Below are positions 23,683 to 34,197 of a stretch of DNA of 64,000 bases, piece by piece. The stretch is taken from assembly GCA_032622095.1 (NCBI GenBank), contig CP136069.1:205080690-205144689 (forward strand), written 5' to 3'. Position numbers and translations under genes: made by a program. The first letter of the stretch is position 1, and the number at the start of each line of letters is the position of its first letter. The DNA comes from Siphonodentalium dalli. Its lineage: Eukaryota > Mollusca > Scaphopoda > Gadilida > Siphonodentaliidae. The notes under the pieces are model-generated. The model worked only from the letters and a program-made list of their open reading frames with translations. It had not been told where the DNA came from and searched no databases.

Positions 23683-24112
23683 AATGCCTGAATTTAGTGT
23701 GCCTGTCATTTAGAGGGTACATTTAGAGACGCTATCACACACAGTGGGCTAGCATCACCAAATTCACCCTCTGGGGACCTCATTCTGCATGGCATCATCT
23801 GCTATGGGAGACATAAACTCAGATTGAAGTTCCCAAATGGTGAATATTGTGATGTCCACCCATTGAGAACCTCGATTATGCAATGTGTCATCTGCCAATT
23901 TGGGGATATAGAGAAAATAATCTAAAAAATAAATAGAATCTAAGAAGTTTCTATAGAAATTTGATAATAAAGAAACTTTCCAAAGATGAGGTCTAAGCAG
24001 AATGATGTCCCCAGAGGGTGAATTTAGTGATACTAGCCCACTGTGAGGGATAGCGTCACTAAATTCACCCTTTGGGGACCCCATTCTGACAGACATGCTA
24101 TAATCAGGCTTG
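23683..24112. mobile_element. hAT-A copy, probable imperfect TSD
   Basis: Left end around TGCCTGAATTTAGTGTGCC and right end ATAATCAGGCTTG. The flanks AATACTTC and AATATTTC match at seven of eight positions. Part of the left palindrome is missing. Confidence 0.65.
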
Positions 24113-24862
24113 AATATTTCACAATGATATCAAACAACACACAACATTTAAATTACATTTATAAAACTACAAATATATTTATTATAGTATCCAGTGATAA
24201 CTGTCTAAGGGGAATACATCTTTCTTCACAAGAAGGATACTTTTTGATTGGCAGTAAACATGTCTGAGCTAACCTTGCAACAGGAATATATTAAATTTAT
24301 TGTGATGGATTGACGGTAACGTGGTTGATTGACAGTAACGTGGTAGATTGACAGGTAACATGTGACATTGATGGCTTGGAGTTTATGTTCAATCGAGTTG
24401 TGGAGCAACGCGGCTCAACATGGGTTCCAAGCTGCCAATGTCAAACCATTTTACAGTCAGTCCACCACAATAATGTATATGTTCTGCCGACAGTCCTGGT
24501 CATTCACAACAATTTTATTTGACATTTATTCCGGAAGGATGATCAACACATTATCTCCATAACATTGTTCAACATAAATGGCGTCATGAAAAAAAGTAGG
24601 CCAGTGAGACACGATGGAACAGTTGCCTTGGTTTCCTTTATGTTGACGGCTTTATGTTGACGGCTCTTAGACGCCAACATAGAATATATTGCACAGCTCT
24701 CTGACCAATAAAATTTTCGACTTTAATTTACTTCGTTGTTTTTAATTTACATACATGTACCAAAACGCAAGACAAAACTCCTGTCTGATATTAAATATGG
24801 ATTGCTGCCATCTGGGTGGTGATGTAGGTATGTTATCTGGCATGCCACCAGCTGGATCACCA

Positions 24863-25208
24863 TTAACCCTTTACCCAACAAACCGGCCAAAAACGCCCAA
24901 ATAAAGCTTCAACAGCCTAAAATATCTTCGGTCTGTCTCAATAACACCATACAAATATGGATATCATTGGAACCGGTTCATTGACCACATTGTGATGGTT
25001 ACAGTTATGCCCTGTGCCAATGCATTCTCTTATATATGCGAGTCGACATTAGCATTACCATTTTTTCTTACAACAATTTTATAATTTTTTCTTACATTTT
25101 TAATATGTTAAGCCAATGCATTCTCTTATATATGCGAGGCGACCTATGGTCGACTTGCATATATAAGAGAATGCATTGGCACAGGGCCGTTGTTGGGTAA
25201 AGGGTTAA
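24863..25208. mobile_element. PB-1 MITE with truncated first hairpin
   Basis: TTAA at both ends and TIRs intact. The first hairpin is cut after its left arm (about 25016-25047); the second is complete (about 25112-25180). Confidence 0.85.
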
Positions 25209-25609
25209 ATCCAGATTCAGTGGATAGCATATGAGAAAGCAATACTACATTGTGGACCAGATGACAAGACAGTAGGTTCAATGCTAAATCTCATGAGTTT
25301 TGTCTTTGGTACGTAAATATGACGCCTCATTGCTGAGACTAACTCTTATGAAATCTAATGGTATCCAAAAAATGTTTTTCTTAACCTACAACTCACAAGA
25401 TAATTTATAACAAATATGTGAACACTCTGAAATGCAACTATTTCAAATTTATAAATGAGTTTCAAGTTGAGAAAACACAACTGTAAATAGGTAATTTAAA
25501 AAAACAACTTACAAGTACAATTTAAAATGCATCTTCAGACAATAAAACAGCTTACAAGTAGAATTTAAAATGTATCTTAAGACAATAAAATGACGTGTAC
25601 ATTAATCAT
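25209..25609. other. Stretch without recognisable genes
   Basis: AT-rich. A ~45-bp segment ending TTTAAAATGYATCTTAAGAC is roughly duplicated at about 25505 and 25550. Confidence 0.4.
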
Positions 25610-26159
25610 GATGGCAGACAAAAGTTCAGGCCCCTCCCATTTCTGGCTGGCAAAGATTTATGAGAGGCCTTTTTCACATTTATTCTTCAGTGCAAATCAT
25701 TTGTACCCTTGAATAAGTGAGTTATTTTGTGTTCTAATTTTGTTGTTCTTAAATCATATAATATACTCCCCAGAATTGGAGGTAATAAATATATATATCA
25801 TTAAAACCTATTCAACAGAGACCAGTGCGAGAGTTATGGGTCCTCAAATTGGGTTCTATGCTTGATATCACAACTCCTCGGAGGCTGTCGAACATTGGAT
25901 GTCAACTGATGCGACAATGCATACGGACTGTAAAGAGCATGCAATGAGCCAATTTAATGAAGTAACTTTTCAAACTTTTAATTCATTAGAGTTTGTTGGA
26001 AAAATATTGGAAGCCATACTATTTTAAGATGTAGCATAAACAGATAACAAACCGGAAGGCGTAAACAGATGACAAACCAGAAGTCACCGGTCACGATTGC
26101 GCAACAATAAAATGTGAATAAGCCCTCCCATAAAGATGGAAGAAAGTTTGTCTGCCATC
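25610..26159. mobile_element. Inverted-repeat element (candidate MITE)
   Basis: GATGGCAGACAAA at the left is mirrored by TTTGTCTGCCATC at the right. Slightly further in, CACATTTATTCTT pairs loosely with AATAAAATGTGAATAAG. No coding. Class and target site unresolved. Confidence 0.45.
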
Positions 26160-26464
26160 ATCAGCTCAAATTAAAAACTTAGAACACAACTCACTTTGTG
26201 GAGACAGTTAAAAAAATGACATGAAATGAACAAAAAATTTTAAATGAATGAAAAATTCATATATAGTCAGATATAGTTGTAATAACATTGGTAATGACAC
26301 TAAAAGAGAGACTTTTTTTTTGAAGATTCCAAATACATTTTTAATTTGCAAATAACAATAGGGAAACAGCAATAAATTAGCCTTTTTCCTCAATATTGTG
26401 GAAAAAAAGTGGAAATTTGGGCAGTGACATTTGTTGATGATTCATTGTCGTCAAAATGATTAAT

Positions 26465-26695
26465 GAGAACAAAGTATGATATATGCACCTAACCAACTGA
26501 GCCATGGGGGCCCTCAATAATATGAGAACAAAGTATGATATATGCACCTAACCGACTGAGCCATGGGGGCCCTCAATATAAAAACAAAGGATGATATATG
26601 CACCTAACCGACTGAGCCACGTGGACCCTCAATAATATGAAAACAAAGGATGATATATGCACCTTATGGACTGAGCCACTGGGGGGGCCCTCCAT
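26465..26695. repeat. Tandem repeat carrying a tRNA A-box-like motif, ~58-bp unit, four copies
   Basis: GATATATGCACCTAACCGAC recurs at about 26478, 26537, 26593 and 26652. On the minus strand each unit reads ATGGCTCAGTCGGTTAGGTG, matching a tRNA D-arm/A box. No B box accompanies it, so this is a tandem of tRNA 5'-half-like sequences rather than tRNA genes. Confidence 0.75.
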
Positions 26696-27311
26696 ATATG
26701 CACCAATGTGGGAATCAAGTGATACACTTTTAATTTAATAAATGTTGAAAATGACACAAAATATGGATGAATATAAAACACACAACCGGAGTTCAAATCA
26801 GTCATGTGACATCAGTCATGTGACATCGGCAAAGTGAATTCCTGTTTCTCAGGCCTGCACACATCATCCTGATACCCTGCACATGCCAAAATTATAGTCG
26901 GTATGAAATAACTACAGTACGTTTTTATACAAAATGTGCAGAATCGACACTGGTTTCCTCCAATTCAAATTTCCAATTCATTACCGTAATTTGTAACCAT
27001 GTGTTAATCACGCGAAGTTTTGAATCTGCAAATTTAATAAACAATGTGTCAATGATATGTTATATCGGGTGATTTATTATAAAATAAATCACATGGAATT
27101 TATCAACTTACTTTTTATGGACATATCTTCGGAAGATAATGGCCACAGGCAACTGAAATTAAACTCAGATCTAGCCAATTGGCGTATGCTCCAGGAATAA
27201 AAAAATTAATTAAAAACCGCGTGCCCACATGCTTTTCAAAATATTTTGGCCTGAGAAAGGGAAATAGACTTTGAGTGTCCCAACATTATAGGCAAAGTCT
27301 TTATAATTTAT

Positions 27312-27662
27312 CAGCAGAATGAGGTCCCCAGAGGGTGAATTTAGTCATGCTACCCTGCACAGTGGGTTAGCATCACCAAATTCACCCTCTGTGGACCTCA
27401 TTCTGCATAGGCCTCATCTTATGGAAAGTATTGATAGTCTCAAATTAACATTTTTTTGAGGTGACTAATAGGTGATCATCACCAACTTCAATTGAGAAAC
27501 TTCAATCTGATCCTACGTCTCCCATAGCAGTTGAGGCCTAAACATAATGAGGATCCCAGAGGGTGAATTTTGCGATGCTAGCCCGCCATGCGGGATGGCG
27601 TCACTAAATTCACCCTCTGGGGACCTCATTCTGCAAATGACAGACATACTAATTCAAGACTT
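27312..27662. mobile_element. hAT-A copy, left end truncated
   Basis: It starts at the AGCAGAATGAGGTCCCC palindrome without the CAAGCC terminus and ends AAATGACAGACATACTAATTC. Confidence 0.6.
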
Positions 27663-27799
27663 GGTTCACAGAGACCTTATGTCATGAATGTAGTGTCATC
27701 TAACTACAGAACACATAGAGATGGATGTATTGACCATAGGAAAGTTCAGATTTGGTACGCAAAATATTTTAAACTGGGTTACTGTGGTTACATAGCTAT

Positions 27800-28105
27800 T
27801 TTTAACGACTTCCAAATGTAACTTTGTAATTATAATTTTGGACAATTGTGAAAATACTGTCATATTTCTTGTTGGAATTATTCTCCAGCAAGCAAAATGT
27901 AACTTTGTCACTCAGAACACGAAGCATTTTATTAACGACTTCCAAATGTAACTTTGTCACTCAGAACACGAAGTATTTTATTAACGACTTCCAAATGTAA
28001 CTTTGTCAGTCAGAACACGAAGCATTTTATTAACGACTTCCAAATGTAACCTTGTCACTCAGAACACGAAGCATTTTTTAACGACTTCCAAATGTAACTT
28101 TGTTA
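27800..28105. repeat. Tandem repeat, 49-bp unit
   Basis: ACGACTTCCAAATGTAACTT recurs at 27805, 27935, 27984, 28033 and 28081. Between the first two copies lies one longer unit, a variant of which (GGAGAATCGTGAAAATATTT) follows the last copy. Confidence 0.85.
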
Positions 28106-28370
28106 CCCTCATTTTGGAGAATCGTGAAAATATTTTATTTTTCTTATTGGAATTATTTGTAAGCAAAATAACCTTATAAATCAAACACGGACAATTTTTA
28201 TACCAATTTCAAAAGTAACTTTTCCTTGGTAAGCAAATGTAACCATTACATAATCCCTCAGTATTAGCGAATGTAGTTTTTTTGTGGGGAGTTTAACAAC
28301 ACAAGTAAGTGTTTGTAAGCCCTGTAACTTGGGTCATGAATATAGTGTCATGTCACTCTAGAACACAATG

Positions 28371-29590
28371 AAGTGGATGTGTATTGACCGTGGGTCTGAA
28401 GTGGATGTGTAATGACCATGGGATGTGTATTGACCATGGGATGTGAAGTGGATGTGTATTGACCGTGGGTCTGAAGTGGATGTGTATTGACCGTGGGTCT
28501 GAAGTGGATGTGTATTGACCGTGGGTCTGAAGTGGATGTGTATTGACCGTGGGTCTGAAGTGGATGTGTATTGACCGTGGGTCTGAAGTGGATGTGTATT
28601 GACCGTGGGTCTGAAGTGGATGTGTATTGACCGTGGGTCTGAAGTGGATGTGTATTGACCGTGGGTCTGAAGTGGATGTGTATTGACCGTGGGTCTGAAG
28701 TGGATGTGTATTGACCGTGGGTCTGAAGTGGATGTGTATTGACCATGGGTCTGAAGTGGATGTGTATTGACCATGGGTCTGAAGTGGATGTGTATTGACC
28801 ATGGGATGTGTATTGACCGTGGGATGTGTATTGACCATGGGATGTGTATTGACCATGGGTCTGAAGTGGATGTGTATTGACCATGGGATGTGTATTGACC
28901 ATGGGATGTGTATTGACCGTGGGATGTGTATTGACCATGGGATGTGTATTGACCATGGGATGTGTATTGACCGTGGGATGTGTATTGACCGTGGGATGTG
29001 TATTGACCATGGGATGTGTATTGACCATGGGATGTGTATTGACCGTGGGTCTGAAGTGGATGTGTATTGACCATGGGATGTGTATTGACCATGGGATGTG
29101 TATTGACCGTGGGATGTGTATTGACCATGGGATGTGTATTGACCATGGGATGTGTATTGACCATGGGATGTGTATTGACCATGGGATGTGTATTGACCGT
29201 GGGATGTGTATTGACCGTGGGATGTGTATTGACCGTGGGATGTGTATTGACCGTGGGTCTGAAGTGGATGTGTATTGACCATGGGATGTGTATTGACCGT
29301 GGGATGTGTATTGACCATGGGATGTGTATTGACCGTGGGTCTGAAGTGGATGTGTATTGACCGTGGGTCTGAAGTGGATGTGTATTGACCATGGGATGTG
29401 TATTGACCGTGGGATGTGTATTGACCGTGGGATGTGTATTGACCATGGGATGTGTATTGACCGTGGGTCTGAAGTGGATGTGTATTGACCATGGGATGTG
29501 TATTGACCATGGGATGTGTATTGACCGTGGGTCTGAAGTGGATGTGTATTGACCGTGGGTCTGAAGTGGATGTGTATTGACCATGGGTCA
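28371..29590. repeat. Compound minisatellite, 28-bp and 18-bp units, 1.2 kb
   Basis: Unit A (GAAGTGGATGTGTATTGACC plus GTGGGTCT, 28 bp) alternates with the shorter unit B (GATGTGTATTGACCATGG, 18 bp). The left third is nearly all A; the middle and right parts mix A and B. An R/Y toggle (CATGG/CGTGG) distinguishes copies. The unit has no stop codon in the three minus frames, so about 1.2 kb reads open in all of them; this is a consequence of the repeat and no protein is proposed. Confidence 0.9.
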
Positions 29591-29639
29591 TGAATGATCA
29601 TATGAAGGAGACATAGCACCTCATGTAATTATCCCGCTA

Positions 29640-29709
29640 TCAATGATGACTCGATTCAGCATTTAGATCTTGTTGATGTTTCAGTCGACGTCGTAAACGT
29701 ATCCTCTTC
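29640..29709 (-). CDS. SULF: Sulf (extracellular sulfatase), terminal exon
   Basis: On the minus strand, acceptor TTTTTGACAG precedes a frame that completes the phase-2 codon of the previous exon (AG|G) and encodes 22 further residues (begins KRIRLRRRLKHQQ, ends AESSHH) before TGA at 29642-29640. The very basic tail is not conserved in vertebrate Sulf1/2, so its membership rests on exact phase agreement with the two exons upstream. Basic patches in Sulf proteins are associated with heparan sulfate or cell-surface binding (known for the family); a similar role here is inference. Confidence 0.65.
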
Positions 29710-29960
29710 CTGTCAAAAACAAAGAACGAAAGAATTGAATAATGGGGATTATATTAGATATAGAAAGTAGTTTGGAATTGCCAGGTGGTGAACCAATTGC
29801 TAATCATACAGGTATTTAATGATCAACCAACTGCTAATCATAGAGGTATTTAATGACGAACCAAGGTTCTAAGCTGACCATCATAAGGTGCACAATTCAG
29901 AACATGTTGGAATTTATATATGGTGCGGTATTCTTACTCCGATATAATTATCTTGATAAA

Positions 29961-30060
29961 TTTACCTCCATTGATTAATATTTACCTCCATTTAATTGTA
30001 ATATTTACCTCCATTGATTAATATTTACCTCCATTTAATTATAATATTTACCTCCATTTC
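29961..30060 (-). repeat. Five tandem copies of an exon-end/splice-donor sequence
   Basis: Minus-strand ATGGAGGTAAATA occurs five times (plus-strand positions about 29961, 29981, 30004, 30024 and 30047), separated by alternating TTAATCA and TTATAATTAA-type linkers. The first copy in transcript order is the real donor of the exon at 30052-30103; the other four are potential alternative donors in the intron. Confidence 0.85.
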
Positions 30061-30103
30061 TTCCCTCTTTTTGATCTTCTTTTTCCTTTTATCGACAAAA
30101 AGT
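30052..30103 (-). CDS. SULF: Sulf, penultimate exon (52 nt)
   Basis: Minus-strand acceptor CTATTTTTTCAG, exon in phase 1 to phase 2, donor TGGAG|GTAAAT. It encodes FLSIKGKRRSKRGKKW between split codons. It joins in frame to the conserved exon at 31288-31399 (…LNFQ + D) and to the terminal exon. All three phases agree, which supports a real small exon despite its low complexity. Confidence 0.65.
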
Positions 30104-30330
30104 CTGAAAAAATAGAACATCAAATCAATCAGTCAGAAAATATATGACTTTAATATCATTCTTATCTAAAATGACATTGAAGAGTGAACAATCATATAAA
30201 TCTGCTATTTAAGAATATAGTAGGACTATTTTACACATTCGTAATATCCTGATTACTTATATATTATCAGAGATTATTCTTCTAGTTTTGGGAAAGGGTC
30301 CCGGGTCCTTTCCATTGGTAACAATGTGCA

Positions 30331-30757
30331 ATAACCCTTTCAGTGCCAGGGGCCGATCTCATCGGCCCTAATTTACGGTCTGTAAAATTGGCCTTTGGTT
30401 AAGCTTAAGCATGCTATAGCGAATTTAAAAACAAACTGGATAAAACCTTAGGAGCATGTTATAACTCAAAACTATCACCAAGTATTCATAATAATAATTT
30501 CGATGCCCATGAAAACTTAAGATTCCCTGGCACTAAACCTACTAAATAACTTAAATAAGTCTGTTAAAGAATATAAGAAAAAATGATTAAAATTGTAAAA
30601 AATTGTAAAAAATAATAACAAATGGTGAAAAATTGTTAGGCCAATGCATTCTCTTATATATGCGAGGCGACCTATGGTCGACTCGCATATATAAGAGAAT
30701 GCATTGGCACAGTGTATATGGGTTGATACAAAAATCGGACCTGGCACTGAAAGTGTT
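30331..30757. mobile_element. PB-2 MITE, long form
   Basis: TIR CCCTTTCAGTGCCAGG / CCTGGCACTGAAAGTG, with flanks ATAA (left) and TTAT (right) in place of TTAA. It has the palindromic GGCCGATCTCATCGGCC box and one standard hairpin (about 30638-30708). Compared with the 5400 copy it has ~180 bp of extra left-hand sequence, shared with 37717-38230. Confidence 0.75.
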
Positions 30758-31009
30758 ATGGCTTATAACTGGGAATATATAGATAATATAGGTACAATCA
30801 GTTTCATTGTGAAACTCTAGTCTAATCAAATAGTTTACTGTAATTCTGTGATAGCTTATTCATATTTTATGCGGATGCATTATGAGGGTTTGAAAATTAT
30901 GGGAATTGGGAATTTTGGGGTCAGAAATTTGTAAACACCTGACTATTTCTCATGGAGTACGGGGCCCATTTTCATCCCCCGTCATTGCCTAAAAATCCCT
31001 CATTATGTA

Positions 31010-31267
31010 TATAGTGTGTCTGTCATTTGCAGAATGAGGTCCTCTGAGTGTGAATTCAGTGACCCTATCCTGCATGGTGGGCTTGCACCACTAAATTCAC
31101 CCTGCTATGGAGACCTACAGATACTTCCCAGAAGATGACTCCTAAGGAGAATGAGGTCCCCAGAGGGTGAATTTAGTGATTCTAGCCTGCTGTATGGATT
31201 AGTGTCACTAAATTCACCCTCTGGGGACCTCATTCTGCAAATGACAGACACGCTATTTCAAGGCTTG
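31010..31267. mobile_element. hAT-A copy in a Sulf intron
   Basis: From ATATAGTGTGTCTGTCATTTG to CACGCTATTTCAAGGCTTG. Its right end lies 20 bp from the splice donor of the Sulf exon at 31288-31399. Confidence 0.65.
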
Positions 31268-31287
31268 GATATTCTCACATGTCTTAC

Positions 31288-31399
31288 CTTGAAAGTTGAG
31301 ATTACAGTTGCGTTTACCCTGACAGGACCTCAGCTTTGATAACTTGTCATGAAGCTGTTGTAGAATACCATAATTCAGATCGGTAACTGTATTTTTCAG
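31288..31399 (-). CDS. SULF: Sulf, conserved C-terminal exon
   Basis: Minus-strand acceptor TTTCTTTTCAG, phase 0 to phase 1, donor CAAG|GTAAGA. The translation begins LKNTVTDLNYGILQQLHDKL and continues with SKLRSCQGKRNCNLNFQ. This is the conserved block of Sulf1/Sulf2 that follows the NTDPYQ motif (NxLxRxxLNQLHxQLxELRSCxGYKQCNP-type pattern), with both cysteines kept. It directly continues the exon at 36095-36237. Between the two exons lies a ~4.7-kb intron filled with tandem arrays, a SINE and MITEs. Confidence 0.85.
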
Positions 31400-31550
31400 C
31401 TGAAAAGAAACATATTCAACAGTTAACTGGATGAAGGGTCATTTATACAGTTTGAGTTAGTTTTATGATAATGATATTTGTGTTTATTACATGATTGGAC
31501 CATTATTCAATTTTCTATAATAATGATATACAACAGTAATTGTATAATAG

Positions 31551-31802
31551 CAAGCCTTGAAATAGTGAGTGTCATTTGTAGAATGAGGTCCCCAGAGGGT
31601 GAATTTAGTGATGCTATCCCGCATAGTGGGCTAGCATCACCAAATTCACCCTCTGGGGACCTCATTCTGCTTACACCTCAGCAAAATGAGGTTCCCAGAG
31701 GGTGAATTTGGTGATGCTAGCCTGCTATGCGGGGTAGCATCACTAAATTCACCCTCTGGGGACCTCATTCTGCAAACGACAGGCACACTATTTCAAGGCT
31801 TG
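31551..31802. mobile_element. hAT-A copy, short form, near-perfect TSD
   Basis: CAAGCCTTGAAATAGTG at the left and CACTATTTCAAGGCTTG at the right are exact inverted repeats. The flanks TATAATAG and TATAACAG differ at one base. The spacer between the two AGGTCCCC palindromes is nearly absent, giving a minimal 252-bp version. Confidence 0.8.
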
Positions 31803-31850
31803 TATAACAGAAAATAGTGCCAGGTGTACCCAAATGTTTTCTTATCGCAC

Positions 31851-32185
31851 AAATGTGACCTTTGACTTTGCGCTTGTCCTCTGTTTACATTCTGTACGTC
31901 TGCTAAATGTGACCTTTGACTTTGCGATTGTCCTCTGTTTACATTCTGTATGTATGATAAATGTGACCTTTGACTTTCCACTTGTCCTCTGTTTACATTC
32001 TGTATGTATGATAAATGTGACCTTTGACTTTCCACTTGTCCTCTGTTTACATTCTGTATGTATGATAAATGTGACCTTTGACTTTCCACTTGTCCTCTGT
32101 TTACATTCTGTACGCCCGTCTGCTAAATGTGACCTTTGACTTTGCGCTTGTCCTCTGTTTACATTCTGTATGCCCGTCTGCTAAA
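31851..32185. repeat. Tandem repeat, 54-bp unit, about six copies
   Basis: AAATGTGACCTTTGACTTTC..TTGTCCTCTGTTTACATTCT recurs at 31851, 31905 and so on, with one 58-bp unit near the right end. The period is a multiple of three, so both strands stay open for about 300 nt and give an 18-residue repeat. There is no start, splice or homology evidence of coding. Confidence 0.9.
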
Positions 32186-32425
32186 TCGATGTTTGTGACT
32201 ATTGTTGATTTAGTTGGATAATAATTAATTAAATACGTCAAAGAGTCTAAATTATCTAGAACATTATCTTTACATGGGCAAACAATGCATATAGTTACGT
32301 GAAATGTCATCGCAGGCCTTTAGTGCTGGGACGATTGGGGTTTTGTCCTAACCAGTTAACCGCGGGCAGCCGGGCACTAACCTAATCACAACCAGATAAC
32401 CGCGACCATCAATACCCTAAGTACG

Positions 32426-32711
32426 TTTGGTTTGGTTTGTTAGGGTTTATCGTCGTTCTAGCCGCTAGGTCACACAAGACGTTGTCAATTTTACGGGTGG
32501 AGGAAAGACCACGCAGAGGTTTAATTTTCACCGAGAAATCGTCCCACTGCGTGTAGAAACCACCGACCCCCGGAAAGCAACTGACAAACTTGCCCAGATA
32601 CACGATTCCGGTCACCCTCCCTATGACGGGGTTTGAACCAGCTTCGTCAGCGCTGGACGGCCTGTGACGGTGTAATTCACCTGGCACTCTACCGACTGGA
32701 CCACCGGGGGC
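32426..32711 (-). mobile_element. tRNA-derived SINE with 11-bp target duplication
   Basis: The minus strand starts with a tRNA-like head. The A box TGGTCCAGTCGGTAGAGTG is near its 5' end, and a B-box-like GGTTCAAACCC lies about 75 nt in. A ~200-nt body and a tail of AACAAACCAAACCAAA type follow. The flanks are identical CCCTAAGTACG (32415-32425 and 32712-32722), the signature of LINE-mediated insertion. The 286-bp length fits a SINE. A frame spanning this region is not a gene. Confidence 0.85.
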
Positions 32712-33271
32712 CCCTAAGTACGAGATTGAATACACTGGTCACTATATCGGCAAAACAAGTGCTGATTACGCGTCCCGGAAGCGTCGATATACATGCGATC
32801 ACAAACGATGTCTTGGTCGTACAATGCGGTCCCGTTACGGCAATCAAATAGTGGTAAATGTGTATAAATTAATTCAGTTTTGAGCCCAAACAAACTAAAA
32901 TATAATATATATTAGTAGTGCACAATAATTCCCAGTTCCTGATGGTTTGTGATAGAGCAATCGTTTGTGGTCGCTAGTATATCGATGTTTACAGGAGTTC
33001 CGCATAAACTAGTGTTTGGGTATAGGTAGGTATGTATTAATCACAGTGGCTTCACGATGTTACTTCAATTATTTAATAAACAAATACAAACAAAATTAAA
33101 TCATCGTGCTTCATTACACAAGCCCCAGCCAGTGTTTAGGAAATAAAGTAATGATAATGACAGTTTCAACCAAACAGACAGACTATTGATGAAGTAGTAA
33201 AGTCTAAATGTGATTTTCAGAATATTTTTCAATGCTTAGACCTTTTCCAATGTTTACAGTTAAATTTAGAT

Positions 33272-33677
33272 TAAAGGTACTCAATCCCAATTAACGCTCG
33301 CTTCAGGGGTAAAAAATATTTAAATCGAGTCGAGGAAACCACCGGTCAAAGCTCAGAGCGATCAGATATCGATGTTTGAAATCTATTATTTTAATTTGAA
33401 GTGGCCCAGAAAACAATCGACGAGAAGACTTCTCTGACCAAATTGTGGATGAAGATGGATAATTCTAAAATCAAGTGGCTTTTTGTGTCAGATATTTGAC
33501 AAACCAGAAAAATTTCGTTGAACAAAATGTTGACAAATAACAGGTTTTGGGTAATTTTATACTATAGTTGACTGTGGTTTTATAGCATTCTGATAATTGA
33601 AGCAGTATTTAAAAAAATTTTGTTGTTGTTGGAATCTGATGATATGGGGACCATCGAATCGGATTGAGTACTTTATA
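33272..33677. mobile_element. Inverted-repeat element (candidate MITE)
   Basis: TTAAAGGTACTCAATCC at the left pairs with GGATTGAGTACTTTATA at the right with few mismatches, about 400 bp apart. No coding and no resolved target site. Confidence 0.4.
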
Positions 33678-34197
33678 CTTTGATATCTAAATGGACTTTG
33701 ATTGGTAATACCACCATAACAGTAATATTTACAAAATAATAGTTATGTGAAATCTCATTATTTGAAAGTTATTAATAATGAAATTAAGAACAATTTTGAT
33801 CTATATTTTCATGATGATAGCTTTTTTACAGACTTTTATCAAATTGATTTAATTTTGCATGATTTCGAAGACATTGAGTCCCTTTAAAGAAGACAACATG
33901 CAGCTGAAATGCTAACTACACAGTAATGAGAGTAAATTATTACACTCTGTCTTAAAACAAGTACAAATCATGGAGATTTGATACATGGATGTCTCGTTTT
34001 GAACTCATTGGCCCCGGCTCTGAGAACACCACAGTGTCAAATCTCCATGTGCCATGGTATTACATGTTATAATTCATAATAATTCCTATACAAATTAACT
34101 GTCTAAACACCGAGCTTCAATGTCAGAGTAGAGTTATCTCTCTTTGAACAACATGAGAATAAATTCTGAGCAACTCTATATTTATTCTAGCTGAAAC
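33678..34197. other. Stretch without recognisable genes
   Basis: AT-rich Sulf-intron sequence. A small fold-back (AAATCATGGAGATTTGATACATGG / GTCAAATCTCCATG) lies at about 33965-34053. Confidence 0.4.

Noticed and set aside
26830-27268. Inverted pair CTGTTTCTCAGGCC / GGCCTGAGAAAGGG
   Set aside because: Only about 14 bp match and no target duplication is visible. The similarity to the ends at 1780-2048 is suggestive but insufficient.
28348-29619. Open frames of more than 400 codons on the minus strand
   Set aside because: They are frame-independent translations of an 18/28-bp minisatellite, with no splice, start or homology support.
32318-32410. TAGTGCTGGGACGATTGGGG resembling the hAT-C left end
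   Set aside because: Only one end is present and the match beyond the first ten bases is poor.
32409-32735. 108-codon minus-strand frame
   Set aside because: It coincides with the tRNA-derived SINE and its target duplications.
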